64,000 nucleotides of DNA from Torymus aiolomorphi (taxonomy: Eukaryota; Arthropoda; Insecta; Hymenoptera; Torymidae). The translations under genes were made by a program, and so were the position numbers. This document shows positions 35,962 to 47,837 of this stretch, piece by piece; position 1 is the stretch's first letter; each line of letters begins with the position of its first letter. Below the pieces are notes generated by a model. That model was not told where the DNA came from. It searched no databases and saw only the letters and a program-made list of their open reading frames with translations. The stretch lies in NCBI GenBank assembly GCA_036365515.1, contig CM070875.1:4499001-4563000 (forward strand). Direction: 5' to 3'.

Positions 35962-37707
35962 CAAATAAAACATTAGAATATACATGTATTGGGCATCTCT
36001 TTAATGATTACAGAGCAAAAGCATCTCTGTTTAATGACGAAAAACAATCAGTGTCGAGTTGAACGAAATTTAAAAAAAAAAATTCATGAAAGTACTTTCG
36101 TTGACGTGAAAAAAAAGGAAAAAGACTCCCATATATAGATCAATAGTCCAGTGATTTTGCAAGTAGCAATAATGTGCTGCATGATGGAATCCGTGCGCGT
36201 CTTAGCATGAAAATAGTTCAAATCAGTTTTCCAGCCAAGAAGTGCACGGTTTCGGACTGAAACTCCATCGCACGCAACTTTAGCAATGTGCTGTCGTTTG
36301 AGCCCGAAACCGCGCGCGTCTCGGCTGTGGAACGGCAGTGGCTTCAGCGAGCCGAAACTGCCCGAATTCAGCGCGCGAACCGGGTGCGTTCGGCCTCGTA
36401 ACGCCATCGCACGCAACTTTACCGATGCGCTGTCGCTTCGGCCCGAAACCGCGCGAGTCTCGGCTGTTTAACACTAGTGGTTTCAGCGTGCGTAAACCAC
36501 TCAAGTTCAGCGCGCGAACCGGGCGCGTTCGGCCTCGAAATGCCATCGCACGCAACTTTAGCAATGCGCTGTCGTTTCAGCCCGAAACCGCGTGCGTCTC
36601 GGCTGCGAAACGACAGTCGTTCCAGCGCACTGGAACGAGCGACGTTTCATCACTTAACGGCTGGCGTGGCGCGCCTTTGACTGTCCCGCGCGCAAGTATA
36701 GCGTACCGCGACCGTTTCATTCTGTCATCAATACAGTTACGGACTTACGGCACTGTATCCGTTCCGCACCTTCTGTAACCAGGCGCGTCTTATTTTTTTT
36801 TTCCGTGTATCAAGAATCAATGTCACCCCGCACCGCACGCACAGGCTTGCTCGCATGGGGCCCCCACTCTTGTAGTCAGAGCGCGTGTTTATACGGGACT
36901 GACACATACACATAGCTTCGTGCCGTCTATGAGCGTGACCAGAGCGGCGCTCGGCTGTGTGTTCCCCCACCGCTCCAGCGTCGTCTGCACGCGCTGCCGT
37001 ACACCTAAAATTCCGTACTTTCAACTACAATATCTTAAAAACGGTGAAGCTAGGATCTCTGAACTTGTAATATGATATTCTAATTATTGATCTTAATAAC
37101 ATATTAGTTTTTCAGACAAACGCTAAATGTATCTTTGAAGTTATAGACTGAATCGATCTTTCGCGCGTGTGCGTCCCATAAGACGCCGTGTTAAAATGCT
37201 TAAATTTGGCAATTAATATCTCGATAACGGTGAAGCTAGGCTCTTTTTTGTGAGGATATCATATAGATAATGATGTCAGGTACATGTGAAAAAAGTTTCA
37301 AAGACTTCCTAAATAAACTGAAAAATGGATGAACCCCCTTAATAATATATGTGTGTGTGTGCAACCTTGAAATATATAGAATATCACGAATATCACGAAT
37401 AACCACAATAACGGAAATGAAAATTAAATTTTTAAAATTTTTAACTCGAAAAATATTTCCTATACGAGTTGTTATAAAATTTACCATATTTTAATATTAA
37501 ATTTGGAAATATTAAAAAAAATTTTTTTTTTCGTAATTTCTCGAGAACGGCTTGATGAATCAGCTACAGATTTATAGACAATTTTGTGTGTGATATAGAT
37601 ATTATGTATGTGAATTTTTATCAAGATCGTACGATTACTTTTTGAGATATTTGATATTCAAAATTTTCGTATTTTACAAAGTTATTTTCGTTGTTGCATG
37701 ATAACTA

Positions 37708-40070
37708 CCCATACAGCATGAAAGAAAACTGAAATAATTACATGAAATAATTCATGAATTAATACATTGAAATGATTTAGAAAGAATTTTAAAAGGAAAA
37801 AAAATTAATTTTAAATTAATTTTTAAAATAATATATGGAATCCTTACAAAATACTTTCAAAAATCTTCCAAAAAAATAAAAAAATTGTTACCAAAAAATA
37901 ATTACACGAATTAATTCTGAAAGGACTTTGAAAAGATTTTTTGAAAGAATACATAAAATAATTTCGAAATTATTGCAAGTATTCTTTCATGCAATAATTC
38001 AGAAATAATTTTAGAAAGATACAAATTAATCATTCACAAAAATAATTCAGTATCTATTCAAAAATCTTACATGAATTATTTCATGAAATCTTCTGGGAAA
38101 CTCGTGTGAATTAATACAAGAAATAATTTTGAATTCTTTTGAAAAAGATTTTTAAAATAAAATTTTTTAAAACAAAATAGCAAAAAAAATAATTACACGA
38201 ATTAATACTGAAAGGACTTTGAAAAGATTTTTTGAAAGAATACATAAAATAATTTCGAAATTATTGCAAGTATTCTTTCATGCAAAAATTCAGAAATAAT
38301 TTCAGAAAGATACAAATTAATCATTCACAAAAATAATTCAATATCTATTCAAAAATCTTACATCAATTATTTCATGAAATCTTCTGGGAAACTCGTGTGA
38401 ATTAATACAAGAAATAATTTTGAATTCTTTTGAAAAAGATTTTTAGAATAAAATTTTTTAAAACAAAATAGCAAAAAAAATAATTACACGAATTAATTCT
38501 GAAAGGACTTTGAAAAGATTTATTGAAAGAATACATAAAATAATTTCGAAATTATTGCAAGTATTCTTTCATGCAATAATTCAGAAATAATTTTAGAAAG
38601 ATACAAATTAATCATTCACAAAAATAATTCAGTATCTATTCAAAAATCTTACATGAATTATTTCATGAAATCTTCTGGGAAACTCGTGTGAATTAATACA
38701 AGAAATAATTTTGAATTGTTTTGAAAAAGATTTTTAGAATAAAATTTTTAAAACAAAATAGCAAAAAAAATAATTACACGAATTAATTCTGAAAGGACTT
38801 TGAAAAGATTTTTAGGATAAAATTTTTTAAAACAAAATAGCAAAAAAAATAATTACACGAATTAATTCTGAAAGGACTTTGAAAAGATTTATTGAAAGAA
38901 TACATAAAATAATTTCGAAATTATTGCAAGTATTCTTTCATGCAATAATTCAGAAATAATTTTAGAAAGATACAAATTAATCATTCACAAAAATAATTCA
39001 GTATCTATTCAAAAATCTTACATGAATTATTTCATGAAATCTTCTGGGAAACTCGTCTGAATTAATACAAGAAATAATTTTGAATTGTTTTGAAAAAGAT
39101 TTTTAGAATAAAATTTTTTAAAACAAAATAGCAAAAAAAAATAATTACACGAATTAATTCTGAAAGGACTTTGAAAAGATTTTTAGAATAAAATTTTTAA
39201 AACAAAATAGCAAAAAAAATAATTACACGAATTAATTCTGAAAGGACTTTGAAAAGATTTTTTGAAAGAATACATAAAATAATTTCGAAATTATTGCAAG
39301 TATTCTTTCATGCAATAATTCAGAAATAATTTCAGAAAGATACAAATTAATCATTCACAAAAATAATTCAGTATCTATTCAAAAATCTTACATGAATTAT
39401 TTCATGAAATCTTCTGGGAAACTCGTCTGAATTAATACAAGAAATAATTTTGAATTCTTTTGAAAAAGATTTTTAAAATAAAATTTTTTAAAACAAAATA
39501 GCAAAAAAAATAATTACACGAATTAATTCTGAAAGGACTTTGAAAAGATTTTTTGAAAGAATACATAAAATAATTTCGAAATTATTGCAAGTATTCTTTC
39601 ATGCAATAATTCAGAAATAATTTCAGAAAGATACAAATTAATCATTCACAAAAATAATTCAATATCTATTCAAAAATCTTACATGAATTATTTCATGAAA
39701 TCTTCCGGGAAACTCGTGTGAATTAATAGATTTTTTTAAAGAAAACATAACAATTCAGCAATCATGTCAAGAATTATATCACGAAATAATTCAGAAATAA
39801 TTTCAAAATGATAAAAATTAATCATTCACAAAGATAATTCAATATCTATTGAAAATAATTTCATGAATTATTTCATGAAATGTTGCGGGAAACTCACGTG
39901 AATTAATACAAGAAATAATTTAGAATTCATTTGAAAAAGATTGTTACAATAAAATTTTTTAAAACACAATAGCAAAAAAGATATTTACACGAATTCTTCC
40001 TGAAAGAACCTTGAAAAGATTTTTTGAAAGAAAACATAAAATAGTTCAGAAATTATTGCAAGTATTCAAC
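37708..40070. repeat. Element B left arm, ~291-bp tandem units
   Basis: ATTACACGAATTAATTCTG recurs near 37,900, 38,190, 38,482, 38,770, 38,848, 39,145, 39,220 and 39,513. Full units are about 291 bp, with two truncated units of about 75 bp. Central units are nearly identical; the ends of the array are degenerate. Confidence 0.9.
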
Positions 40071-40139
40071 ACGAAAAGGACAGCGTCCGTATATAAGAGG
40101 CATCGTATAATGTATTTATTTTGTTTTTAATTCGAATTT

Positions 40140-40320
40140 GTTTCAATCAAATAAGTCCTAATTAATACAATATTTAATAAACAAAACTTACTAAATAAGT
40201 ATATACTAATTAAACAAAGTTAATATTAAAAAATAAAGAAATATTAGAAATAAATATTCTAATTTATTTTGTCAGTCATTTTGCACTATATAATGAAAAA
40301 AATGAAATGATTGGATAATG
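40140..40320 (+). repeat. Direct repeat in element B middle, first copy
   Basis: About 180 bp resembling 46,440-46,600 (shared TAATACAATATTTAATAAAC, AAAGTTAATATTAAAAAATA, TATAATGAAAAAAATGAAAT). The copies are about 6.3 kb apart in the same orientation and visibly diverged. Confidence 0.8.
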
Positions 40321-40629
40321 ATCGGATTTAGTCGTCCATTGTTTTCTACATTCGTATGATCCTATTAAAGAACGTATTAAAATGTGTGGGGGGTATATAA
40401 TTTTTCGTTTTTGTGATGTCACGTCCTAAGACACGACACGACTGGGTGATTAACTCGATTAAGAGTTAAGCTCTTTTTGGTCGTAGCTGCGCTAGCTAAT
40501 AAACCATGGATGAGCTGTGAAAGGAGTGTAGTATTGAAATTCACTATTATCGTTGAAACTAAATGTGACTAATTTTCTGGATTTAGGATTTGGGTTTTTA
40601 TAAGGACCAACGGTGAGTAGCACGAACGT

Positions 40630-42172
40630 CTCGTAAAGACGTTTTCTTGACCGCACGTACCCCCGTATGGACAAGGAATAAGGTCACGAACCCAGGAAAA
40701 TTATGTGTGTGGGAAAAGCTAATTTTACCCAATCTCAGGTTATTCTCAGATTCGCCCTTCCCTATGAAGAGCAGAGCTCGCAGTTGAATTTACTTGTCTA
40801 AATTTTTATTTTAATTGCTTCTTTGTTTATTCGAAATTTGTTTTTAATTTTATTTGACCAATATGAAAACTTGCAATATTGTTCGAACTCAAGTGTACGG
40901 TGACTCGTAAAGACACGCTGAACTAAGTGGGTTACGAACTAATATTTTTAATTCCTCAAAAACTCCATTAGATTCAACTCGTAAAGCTGAAGCTACGGTT
41001 ATTTGAGAAACGCAAATTGTTAATTATCTTTTCGAATATATTTTCTTTTTAGTAATTATATATTTTCTTTAAAACTGGGAATATACAATAATACTAATCA
41101 AACTCAAGTGTACGGTGACTCGTAAAGACACGCTGAACAAAGTGAATTATGAATAAGTATGTTATTTCTCAAAATACCAGTGGTCTCGGCTCGTAAAGCT
41201 CTGAACTGTGATAATTGAGAAATTATGTATTTCCCTTGAATTTAGCCAATTTTTAAAAGTGATGAAATTTGAAAAATAGATTTGAAGTTTATGTTTGCTC
41301 AAAATTTGTTTTTCTTTTATTTTGACAAATATGAAAACTTGCAATATTGTTCGAACTCAAGTGTACGGTGACTCGTAAAGACACGCTGAACAAAGTGGGT
41401 TACGAACTAATATTTTTAATTCCTCAAAAACTCCATTAGATTCAACTCGTAAAGCTGAAGCTACGGTTATTTGAGAAACGCAAATTGTTAATTAAAAATT
41501 ATTAAATTACCTTTGAAATTCTTTATTTTTCCTCAAGAGGTAATGTATTTTTCTTTAAAAATTTGGAAATTGTACAATACTAATCAAAACTCAAGTGTAC
41601 GGTGACTCGTAAAGACACGCTGAACAAAGTGAATTATGAATAAGTATGTTATTTCTCAAAATACCAGTGGTCTCGGCTCGTAAAGCTCTGAACTGTGATA
41701 ATTGAGAAATTATGTATTTCCCTTGAATTTAGCCAATTTTTAAAAGTGATGAAATTTGAAAAATAGATTTGAAGTTTATGTTTGCTCAAAATTTGTTTTT
41801 CTTTTATTTTGACAAATATGAAAACTTGCAATATTGTTCGAACTCAAGTGTACGGTGACTCGTAAAGACACGCTGAACAAAGTGGGTTACGAACTAATAT
41901 TTTTAATTCCTCAAAAACTCCATTAGATTCAACTCGTAAAGCTGAAGCTACGGTTATTTGAGAAACGCAAATTGTTAATTAAAAATTATTAAATTACCTT
42001 TGAAATTCTTTATTTTTCCTCAAGAGGTAATGTATTTTTCTTTAAAAATTTGGAAATTGTACAATACTAATCAAAACTCAAGTGTACGGTGACTCGTAAA
42101 GACACGCTGAACAAAGTGGGTTATGAAATAGTATGTTAATTCTCAAAATACCAGTGATCTAGGCTCGTAAAG
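40630..42172 (+). repeat. CTCGTAAAG array with 487-bp higher-order period
   Basis: The 9-mer CTCGTAAAG occurs 13 times, at 40630, 40904, 40978, 41119, 41190, 41372, 41446, 41606, 41677, 41859, 41933, 42093 and 42164. Spacing alternates between 71-74 bp and longer gaps. The larger unit repeats at exactly 487 bp (41119, 41606, 42093) and is a dimer of two related subunits. The identical short open frames inside are copies of the repeat, not genes. Confidence 0.9.
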
Positions 42173-42860
42173 CTTTGAGTTGTGGTAGGTGAGAGTTTAT
42201 GTACTTTCCTTTGAATTTAGTTTGATTTTTTTTTTTTTTTTTTTTTTGGTATTGGAATTTGTAAAAATAAAGATTTTAGAAAAATTGAATTTTGTAATAC
42301 TTGGATATTTATTTGAAAAAAAAATTGAAATTTTGTACAGAATCTAAAGCTTGTGAGGCTTGTGTCGATTTGCTGTACAGTCAGCAAAGCTTGTGAGGCT
42401 TGTGTTGATCTGACTGACTAGCAGTGCGCGTTAGGCATATTTAAAGGTGTTGCTCCTCCTCTTCTTTTGCTGGAAAAACTGCGGTGTCGAATCGGGTAGT
42501 TGCGTCATCTTGGGTCAACGAATCGTTGATCGACATTTGTAACGGCGGTTGATAGTCATATACCCTGTAATGTTAATTGAGGCTAGTGGTATGAGAAAAC
42601 GGTGTCCAATGGTGCGGGGGCGTCATCCCTTCCAAACGTCGATTTTGGTGATAGTGGGAAAAATCCTATGTCTTAACACAGAGAGCGGTAGAGAGCGGTC
42701 CCTTATCCCTTCTCTAGGGTATTTTCCGGCGGCTCGTATCTTCTTTAAGGAGCGAGAGAGAACGCTATATGAGTGACAGAGAAAGAGAGATGAGAGAGAC
42801 AGAAGATATACCTATCTCCCTCACTCTTCAATCTTGTCACTGACTTTTTCGCAGTTTTCT
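42173..42860. other. Higher-GC stretch in element B, no gene recognised
   Basis: Includes a T run of about 21 at 42,228-42,247, two AGCTTGTGAGGCTTGTGT repeats (42,347 and 42,391) and a GAGAGA-rich part (42,750-42,800). The 75-codon open frame at 42,549-42,776 has no recognisable domain. Confidence 0.5.
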
Positions 42861-45800
42861 TCACTTTATTTAATATTGTTGGATATCGCAATTTCACAAT
42901 TTAGTTACTATTTTAATTTAATAGGTATTTTTATAATAAGCTATTACAAATTTGAGCGGTGGTTATACGTTGATTAGAAATGGAGTTATAGTGAATAATA
43001 AAAATCGAAAAATATAATTTTAGTTTTACAGAAAAATAATTAATATAATTTTACAATAATATGAAGCTTCATAAGAAATGGTAAAACTAAACAGTCAAGC
43101 TAAATATTATAAACATGTTTACAAAATTGTCGTAAATATCGCTATTATTTATTTAATTATAATGTTTTACTTAATATTAACGCAGTGACATAAATGATTC
43201 TCTTAGGGTTTACATAGAATGTGTTTTTAGATTATTTCCAATCATAAAATTTATTATTTTTATATTTATTCATCGATTAATTAAGTAATCAGTCCTTTCA
43301 AGCTTTGGATGTGAATATTTGTAATTGCTAGAAAATGAAATTATTATAAGAATATAAAACTACTAAGTTTCGACAAGAAAAATAATAATAAATTATTGAA
43401 ATTACAAACAAACAGTTATTTTTAAAGTGTTGTTTGGAGATGGATTTTATATGAAAATGTAGAGAAAAATTATTGCAGCTGAACTGTGTTGTTAGAATTT
43501 AAAAATGTAAAATAGTTAAACAAATATAAGCTTTATAAGTTTTAAAATTGGAAATAATATTCTTAGACTATAGTACATTGAGTCCCAAAAAATGCTGGAA
43601 AATGCGTCTCTGCGCAGTAAGGCTGAGGATATCTATTTTTAGATAAGCCATGTGCGTGGGGCTGTTTGTAACGGTAAAACACCCTCTTTGTCTCAGTTTT
43701 TTCTATAATTAACAATCTAGATATTCTACCATGAATTGAATTATTTATCTTACTAAATAATTACGTAGCAAGATATTACAAATTTGGACGAAAACGCTAC
43801 GACCATTTTAATGATCGTTATTCGCAATACAAAATTTTACTAACTTAATAATCTAATTTACAATGAAATCATATATGATAAATTTATAATAACAGTCAAT
43901 TATCTAAAATAAACTTAAACCTAAATATTTTGTTATCAAAACTTGTTGATTTATATAATATAATAGCTATTACAGTAATTAATTGTTATTTATTAATAAT
44001 TAATTCTGCATATACATGTTGTTAATTAAAAATTATAGTTATCGTTGTTTTTTTTTTATTTTTGGTATGAGTTTTTATATGGTAACATAAGGATAAACAA
44101 ACTGTTATTTACGATATAAAGGTTACTAATACTTAAAAATCTAAATTATAATGAAATTGTATTCGATAAATTTATATATAAAAATAAACATAGTCGGTAA
44201 AAATTAAACTAGTGGTTAATATAACTTGTTACTTTACATGATATAATAGTTATTATAATTATTATTTATTATTGGTTGGTTATAATCCGTTTCATGCTTA
44301 AAAGTTGTAGTTGCAAAGGTACAGGTGGTTACTTATAGTTATATTATTGAGTTTGTTTATTACAATTTTCTATTACTAATGCAGACATAAACAAAGGCTG
44401 CTGATTACAAAGAAACATAAAAATGAAGGAGTTATTATTTTTTTCTTAGTTTTCTTACTGCTATATTTAATATTTGTAATTGTTAAAACAATTTTATAAC
44501 AGTTTGAGAGATATTGCCTAATAATGTAAAATTATGTTTCCAATGTACAGTATAAGTCGTATATATTCATGATTCGGAAAAGCGCGTCCCCGCGTGGGAA
44601 AGCGTCGTATCTATATTTAGTATGGGTCATGTGTTTTGCAGCCTCAAGATAATGTATCCGCTCGAGCTAGGCGTCCCTTAAAGCTAATTTCACATTTTGA
44701 AGGAGTATTTTCGAGCTTCAACATAGTTATCTCGAACTGAAAAACATTAATTTATTTATTTATTAATTAGTTCAAATTTTATTTATTTACTACAAAAATA
44801 TTTTGTATAAACCAAATATTTTGCAGTTTGGTGAGTTTCCTTTATAGAAGTAAGGAAAGGAATCAAAAGAAAAATTATGGGATGAGTTTTATTACTCAGG
44901 TATAGAAAATAGTCCTTCAAGAGTGTGGCTTAAAGTAATTATTATAGTTTCTTTTACAATGCTGTGCATTATAACTTTTCATCCCACGCCTGAACGGTTG
45001 CTAGTTTAAGTGTCTTATCAAACGAACAATATCTGGTTAAACGCTAACTTAGTTTATATATAAAATACTAAAATATTCAGTCGAACATATAAAGAAAGAA
45101 TTACAATTGTGATTATTGCACAAGGGTTTGTTTAACAATTCGTACTTAAATTATTATTTAAAATATATCCTTGTAGAAAATTAACCCTAATTTATAACTA
45201 ACTCATTAATACAAACTGAAGTATTTCTAAATAAAATTGTATTGCGGAAATATTGTAGTTCAACTAAAGGTTTTACTATTGAACATTTTTTTTTGGTAGA
45301 GTGAGTTTACTTATTTTTGTACAAGAGAATATAATAATCTTCGGTAAACGATTGCGTATTATAATTTTACTGTATCCGTGATCGTAGGTATAATCGGATG
45401 TAATTTTTATTTATTTAAAAGTAGTGTTTGTCTTTATCAAGAAGAAAGGAAAGTTTACAGTCCGTTTTTATATTAGGTCTAAATATAGCCTTTTAAGGAA
45501 AAGGAAAATACAAGATTAAAAATCCAGAAATTTTTAAAGCATGCGCCGCGTCGGTGTTTTATGACAGCTTGAGACTCCGAGAAGCGCAGGTCACATCTAC
45601 AACCCTTGGTGCAATAGTGTCGGTAGGGTAGTAGGTGTCAGGGTTATGACTATGGTTACCAAAAATAAAAAATACTTCAACTAATCCTACATGAAAGAAA
45701 ATAAATAAAAAAAAAATAAAAAATAAAAAAAAAAAAAAAAAAAAAATATTTATCTATAAGCGTAGACGGTTCCGTCACAGTGAACTAAGATAGATTGAAA

Positions 45801-46430
45801 CATTTACTAATTGCGAAAAATATTAATTTGAAAAGTTAATGTAAGAATATAAAAACTTAAAATAAAAGGAAAAAAAACATTTAAAGATGAATAATATAGG
45901 TACTTAAAATAAGCAATATTTTTTATTATTATTCATAATAGTATTCTTTCAGTATGACAATGTTTAGAAGTCCCCTCAAAATCGACAGAAATATTATTTA
46001 TACGTCTGCCAAGAGTAAAGAGCCTTTGACTCTAAAAGTTGATTCTAAATTGAAAACACTACAAATAATAATAACGTCGGTAAGGTAGAGCTCATTCTAT
46101 TCATCTCTGCATTATATGCAATTATCATTTTTTTATTTTTATCGAATTTCGGGAAAAGAGCTCTTTATTGCCCTTCGTAATGACAAAAATACACTATGTG
46201 TAAATTTTCAAGTTATTGCTCGTTATAGATTTTACAGGAAACGGGTTGAAAAATTTTCTACCAGTTTTTTATGAAAAATAATGAACAGAATTTCTGAAAA
46301 ATTTATAGGTGTATTATTTATGCAATTACGGAGTGCAGTGAAGAGCTTCATTCATCAAAAGTTGAATCTAAGATCAAAAAAATGTAAAAACTCATAACGT
46401 CGGTAAGGAAGAGCTCCCTTTATACACACA
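42861..46430. other. AT-rich middle of element B, no gene
   Basis: Degenerate ~1-kb repetition: GC-richer blocks with AAGCGCGTCCCCGCG-like or AATGCGTCTCTGCGC-like sequence near 43,600, 44,580 and 45,540, separated by AT-rich DNA. A-rich run at 45,700-45,747. A ~320-bp tandem pair sharing ATAACGTCGGTAAGG near 46,072 and 46,397. Confidence 0.55.
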
Positions 46431-46439
46431 CATTTCACA

Positions 46440-46600
46440 TCGACTTAATACAATATTTAATAAACTAAAAGTATTAAATAACTATGAATTAATTGATCAA
46501 AGTTAATATTAAAAAATAAAGTAATATTAAGAATAAATTTTCTAATGTATCGTATCACTCATATTGCAGTATATAATGAAAAAAATGAAATGATCTAACA
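46440..46600 (+). repeat. Direct repeat in element B middle, second copy
   Basis: Partner of 40,140-40,320. It leads directly into the tRNA-like sequence. Confidence 0.8.
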
Positions 46601-46673
46601 AGCGAGCGATAGCGTAATGGATAGCGTATTTGCGTAGTACCCAAGCGACCCGGGTTCGAATCTCCATCATGTA
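46601..46673 (+). ncRNA. tRNA-like sequence in element B
   Basis: TAGCGTAATGG fits the Pol III A box consensus and GGTTCGAATCT the B box, 30-odd bases apart. Followed by AAAAAATTTTTCTGCG, the same block as after the tRNA-like sequence of element A. Stems are incomplete, so a functional tRNA is unlikely. Confidence 0.6.
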
Positions 46674-46779
46674 AAAAATTTTTCTGCGTTTTTTTATGCG
46701 ATAAAATAGTGTAAAATTATTAACAATGTAAATATATGTAAAAATAGTTAGAATATTATTTAAATAATATTCTAAATTA

Positions 46780-47836
46780 TAAAAATGTACCTTCAAATAC
46801 GGGATTATATATATCCTTCGAAATTTATTGTTAGTAATATTTACTAAATATTTTCTAATTAATTCACAATATTTATTCCTGAATCCTTCCAAAAATCTTT
46901 CATTGAAAGGATTCTGCAATAATACATGATTTTATAACCTTCGAAATTTTTTGTTAGTAATATTTCCATTATATTTTCGAATTAATTCACAAAATTAATT
47001 CCTGAATCCTTTCAGACATCCTTCATTGGAAGGATTCTGTAATAATACGGGATTTATCCTCTTCAAATTTCTTGTTAGTAATATTTCCATAATATTTTCT
47101 AATTAATTCACAATATTAATTCCTGAATCCTTTCATACATCTTTCATTGAAAGGATTCAGGAATTAATTTTGTGAATTAATTCGAAAATATTATGGAAAT
47201 ATTACTAAAAAGAAATTTCGAACAGTATAAATCACGTATTATTACAGAATCCTTTCAATGAAAGATGTCTGAGAGGATTCAGGAATTAATTCACAAATTA
47301 ATTCCTGAATCCTTTGAGACATCTTTCATTGGAAGGATTCTGTAATAATACGGGATTTATCCGTCTTCCAAATTTCTTGTTAGTAATATTTTCATAATAT
47401 TTTCGAATTAATTCACAAAATTAATTCCTGAATCCTTTCAGACATCTTTCATTGAAAGGATTCTGCAATAATATGTGATATTAATTCTGAAAGGATTCTG
47501 AAAGATTCTTTCAGAAATCATTCAGTGAAAGGATTCTGTAATGATGCTATGTCCAGGGTATTTTCCTTTCAAAATTATTTCAGGAAATAATTTTGAAATA
47601 TCTTTTAGTAACCTTTTGGTAATAATCCATGAATCCTTTCAGAAATCTTCTATTGAATAAATTTTGCAATGACATTATAAATTATTTTTGAATTATTCCA
47701 TTGAATTAATTCTGAAAGGAAAATACCCCGGACATAGCATTATTACAGAATCCTTTCACTGAATGATTTCTGAAAGAATAAAATTATTTCATGCATTCTT
47801 TCAGAATCCTTTCAGAATTAATACATGCTGTGTGGG
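46780..47836. repeat. Element B right arm, short inverted and direct repeats
   Basis: Multiple copies of GAATCCTTTCAGACATCTTTC and AATTAATTCCTGAAT in both orientations. About 46,961-47,010 pairs with about 47,153-47,205. A further ~270-bp palindrome (about 47,506-47,777) is marked by CTATGTCCAGGGTATTTTCC and its complement. Confidence 0.8.
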
Positions 47837-47837
47837 T

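Larger units (their letters stand above)
32515..36807. mobile_element. 4.3-kb non-autonomous element with ~0.75-0.85-kb TIRs
   Basis: Starts CACGGAAAAA and ends TTTTTCCGTG, flanked by TA (32,513-32,514; 36,808-36,809). Long inverted arms at 32,515-33,255 and about 35,962-36,807. Each arm has GC-rich ~145-bp minisatellite units (two on the left, three on the right) with CGAGACGCGCGCGGTTTCGG and GCAAAGTTGCGTGCGATGG. No transposase found; the Arg/Ser/Pro-rich open frames in the arms mirror each other and are repeat artefacts. Confidence 0.9.
32489..37339. mobile_element. TA-flanked MITE (AGGGGGTTCATCC ends), with nested element
   Basis: Ends AGGGGGTTCATCC and GGATGAACCCCCT, flanked by TA (32,487-32,488; 37,340-37,341). 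The empty site with a single TA is present in copy 2 near 60,794, so the insertion is exact and later than the duplication. Its own length is about 556 bp (32,489-32,514 plus 36,810-37,339). The remainder is the nested CACGG element. Confidence 0.93.
31703..37514 (+). mobile_element. CACGGAG-ended element, copy 1 (3'-truncated, with nested insertion)
   Basis: Same element as 60,006-61,040, here cut at the duplication junction and split by the AGGGGG element at 32,489-37,339. It starts CACGGAGAAAAATTTG after TA. Its own sequence is 31,703-32,488 plus 37,340-37,514. Confidence 0.8.
37708..47836. mobile_element. Element B: 10.1-kb non-autonomous TIR element with satellite arms
   Basis: Starts CCCATACAGCATG and ends CATGCTGTGTGGG (12 of 13 inverted), flanked by TA (37,706-37,707; 47,837-47,838). 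The empty site with a single TA is at 19,538-19,539 in copy 1, so the borders are exact. Termini match element A (CCCAYAYAGCAYG). Layout: left arm of ~291-bp tandem units (to about 40,070), a long middle with a 487-bp array, AT-rich DNA and a tRNA-like sequence (46,601-46,673), and a right arm of short inverted repeats. No transposase or other protein recognised. Confidence 0.9.

Noticed and set aside
32553..36778. Several Arg/Ala/Ser-rich frames in the long TIRs
   Set aside because: The same minisatellite read in different frames and mirrored arms; no conserved protein.
40630..42172. Possible CRISPR-like array (regular short repeat)
   Set aside because: The 9-mer is too short, the spacers are themselves repeated at 487 bp, and the context is a eukaryotic transposon.
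42549..42776. 75-residue frame in element B
   Set aside because: No domain, no splice or start context; probably chance in a GC-richer stretch.
42861..46430. LTR retrotransposon within element B
   Set aside because: No gag/pol reading, no TG...CA long terminal repeats; the direct repeats at 40,140 and 46,440 are short and diverged.
46601..46673. Functional tRNA gene
   Set aside because: A and B boxes are present but acceptor and anticodon stems do not pair well; better read as a tRNA-derived module.
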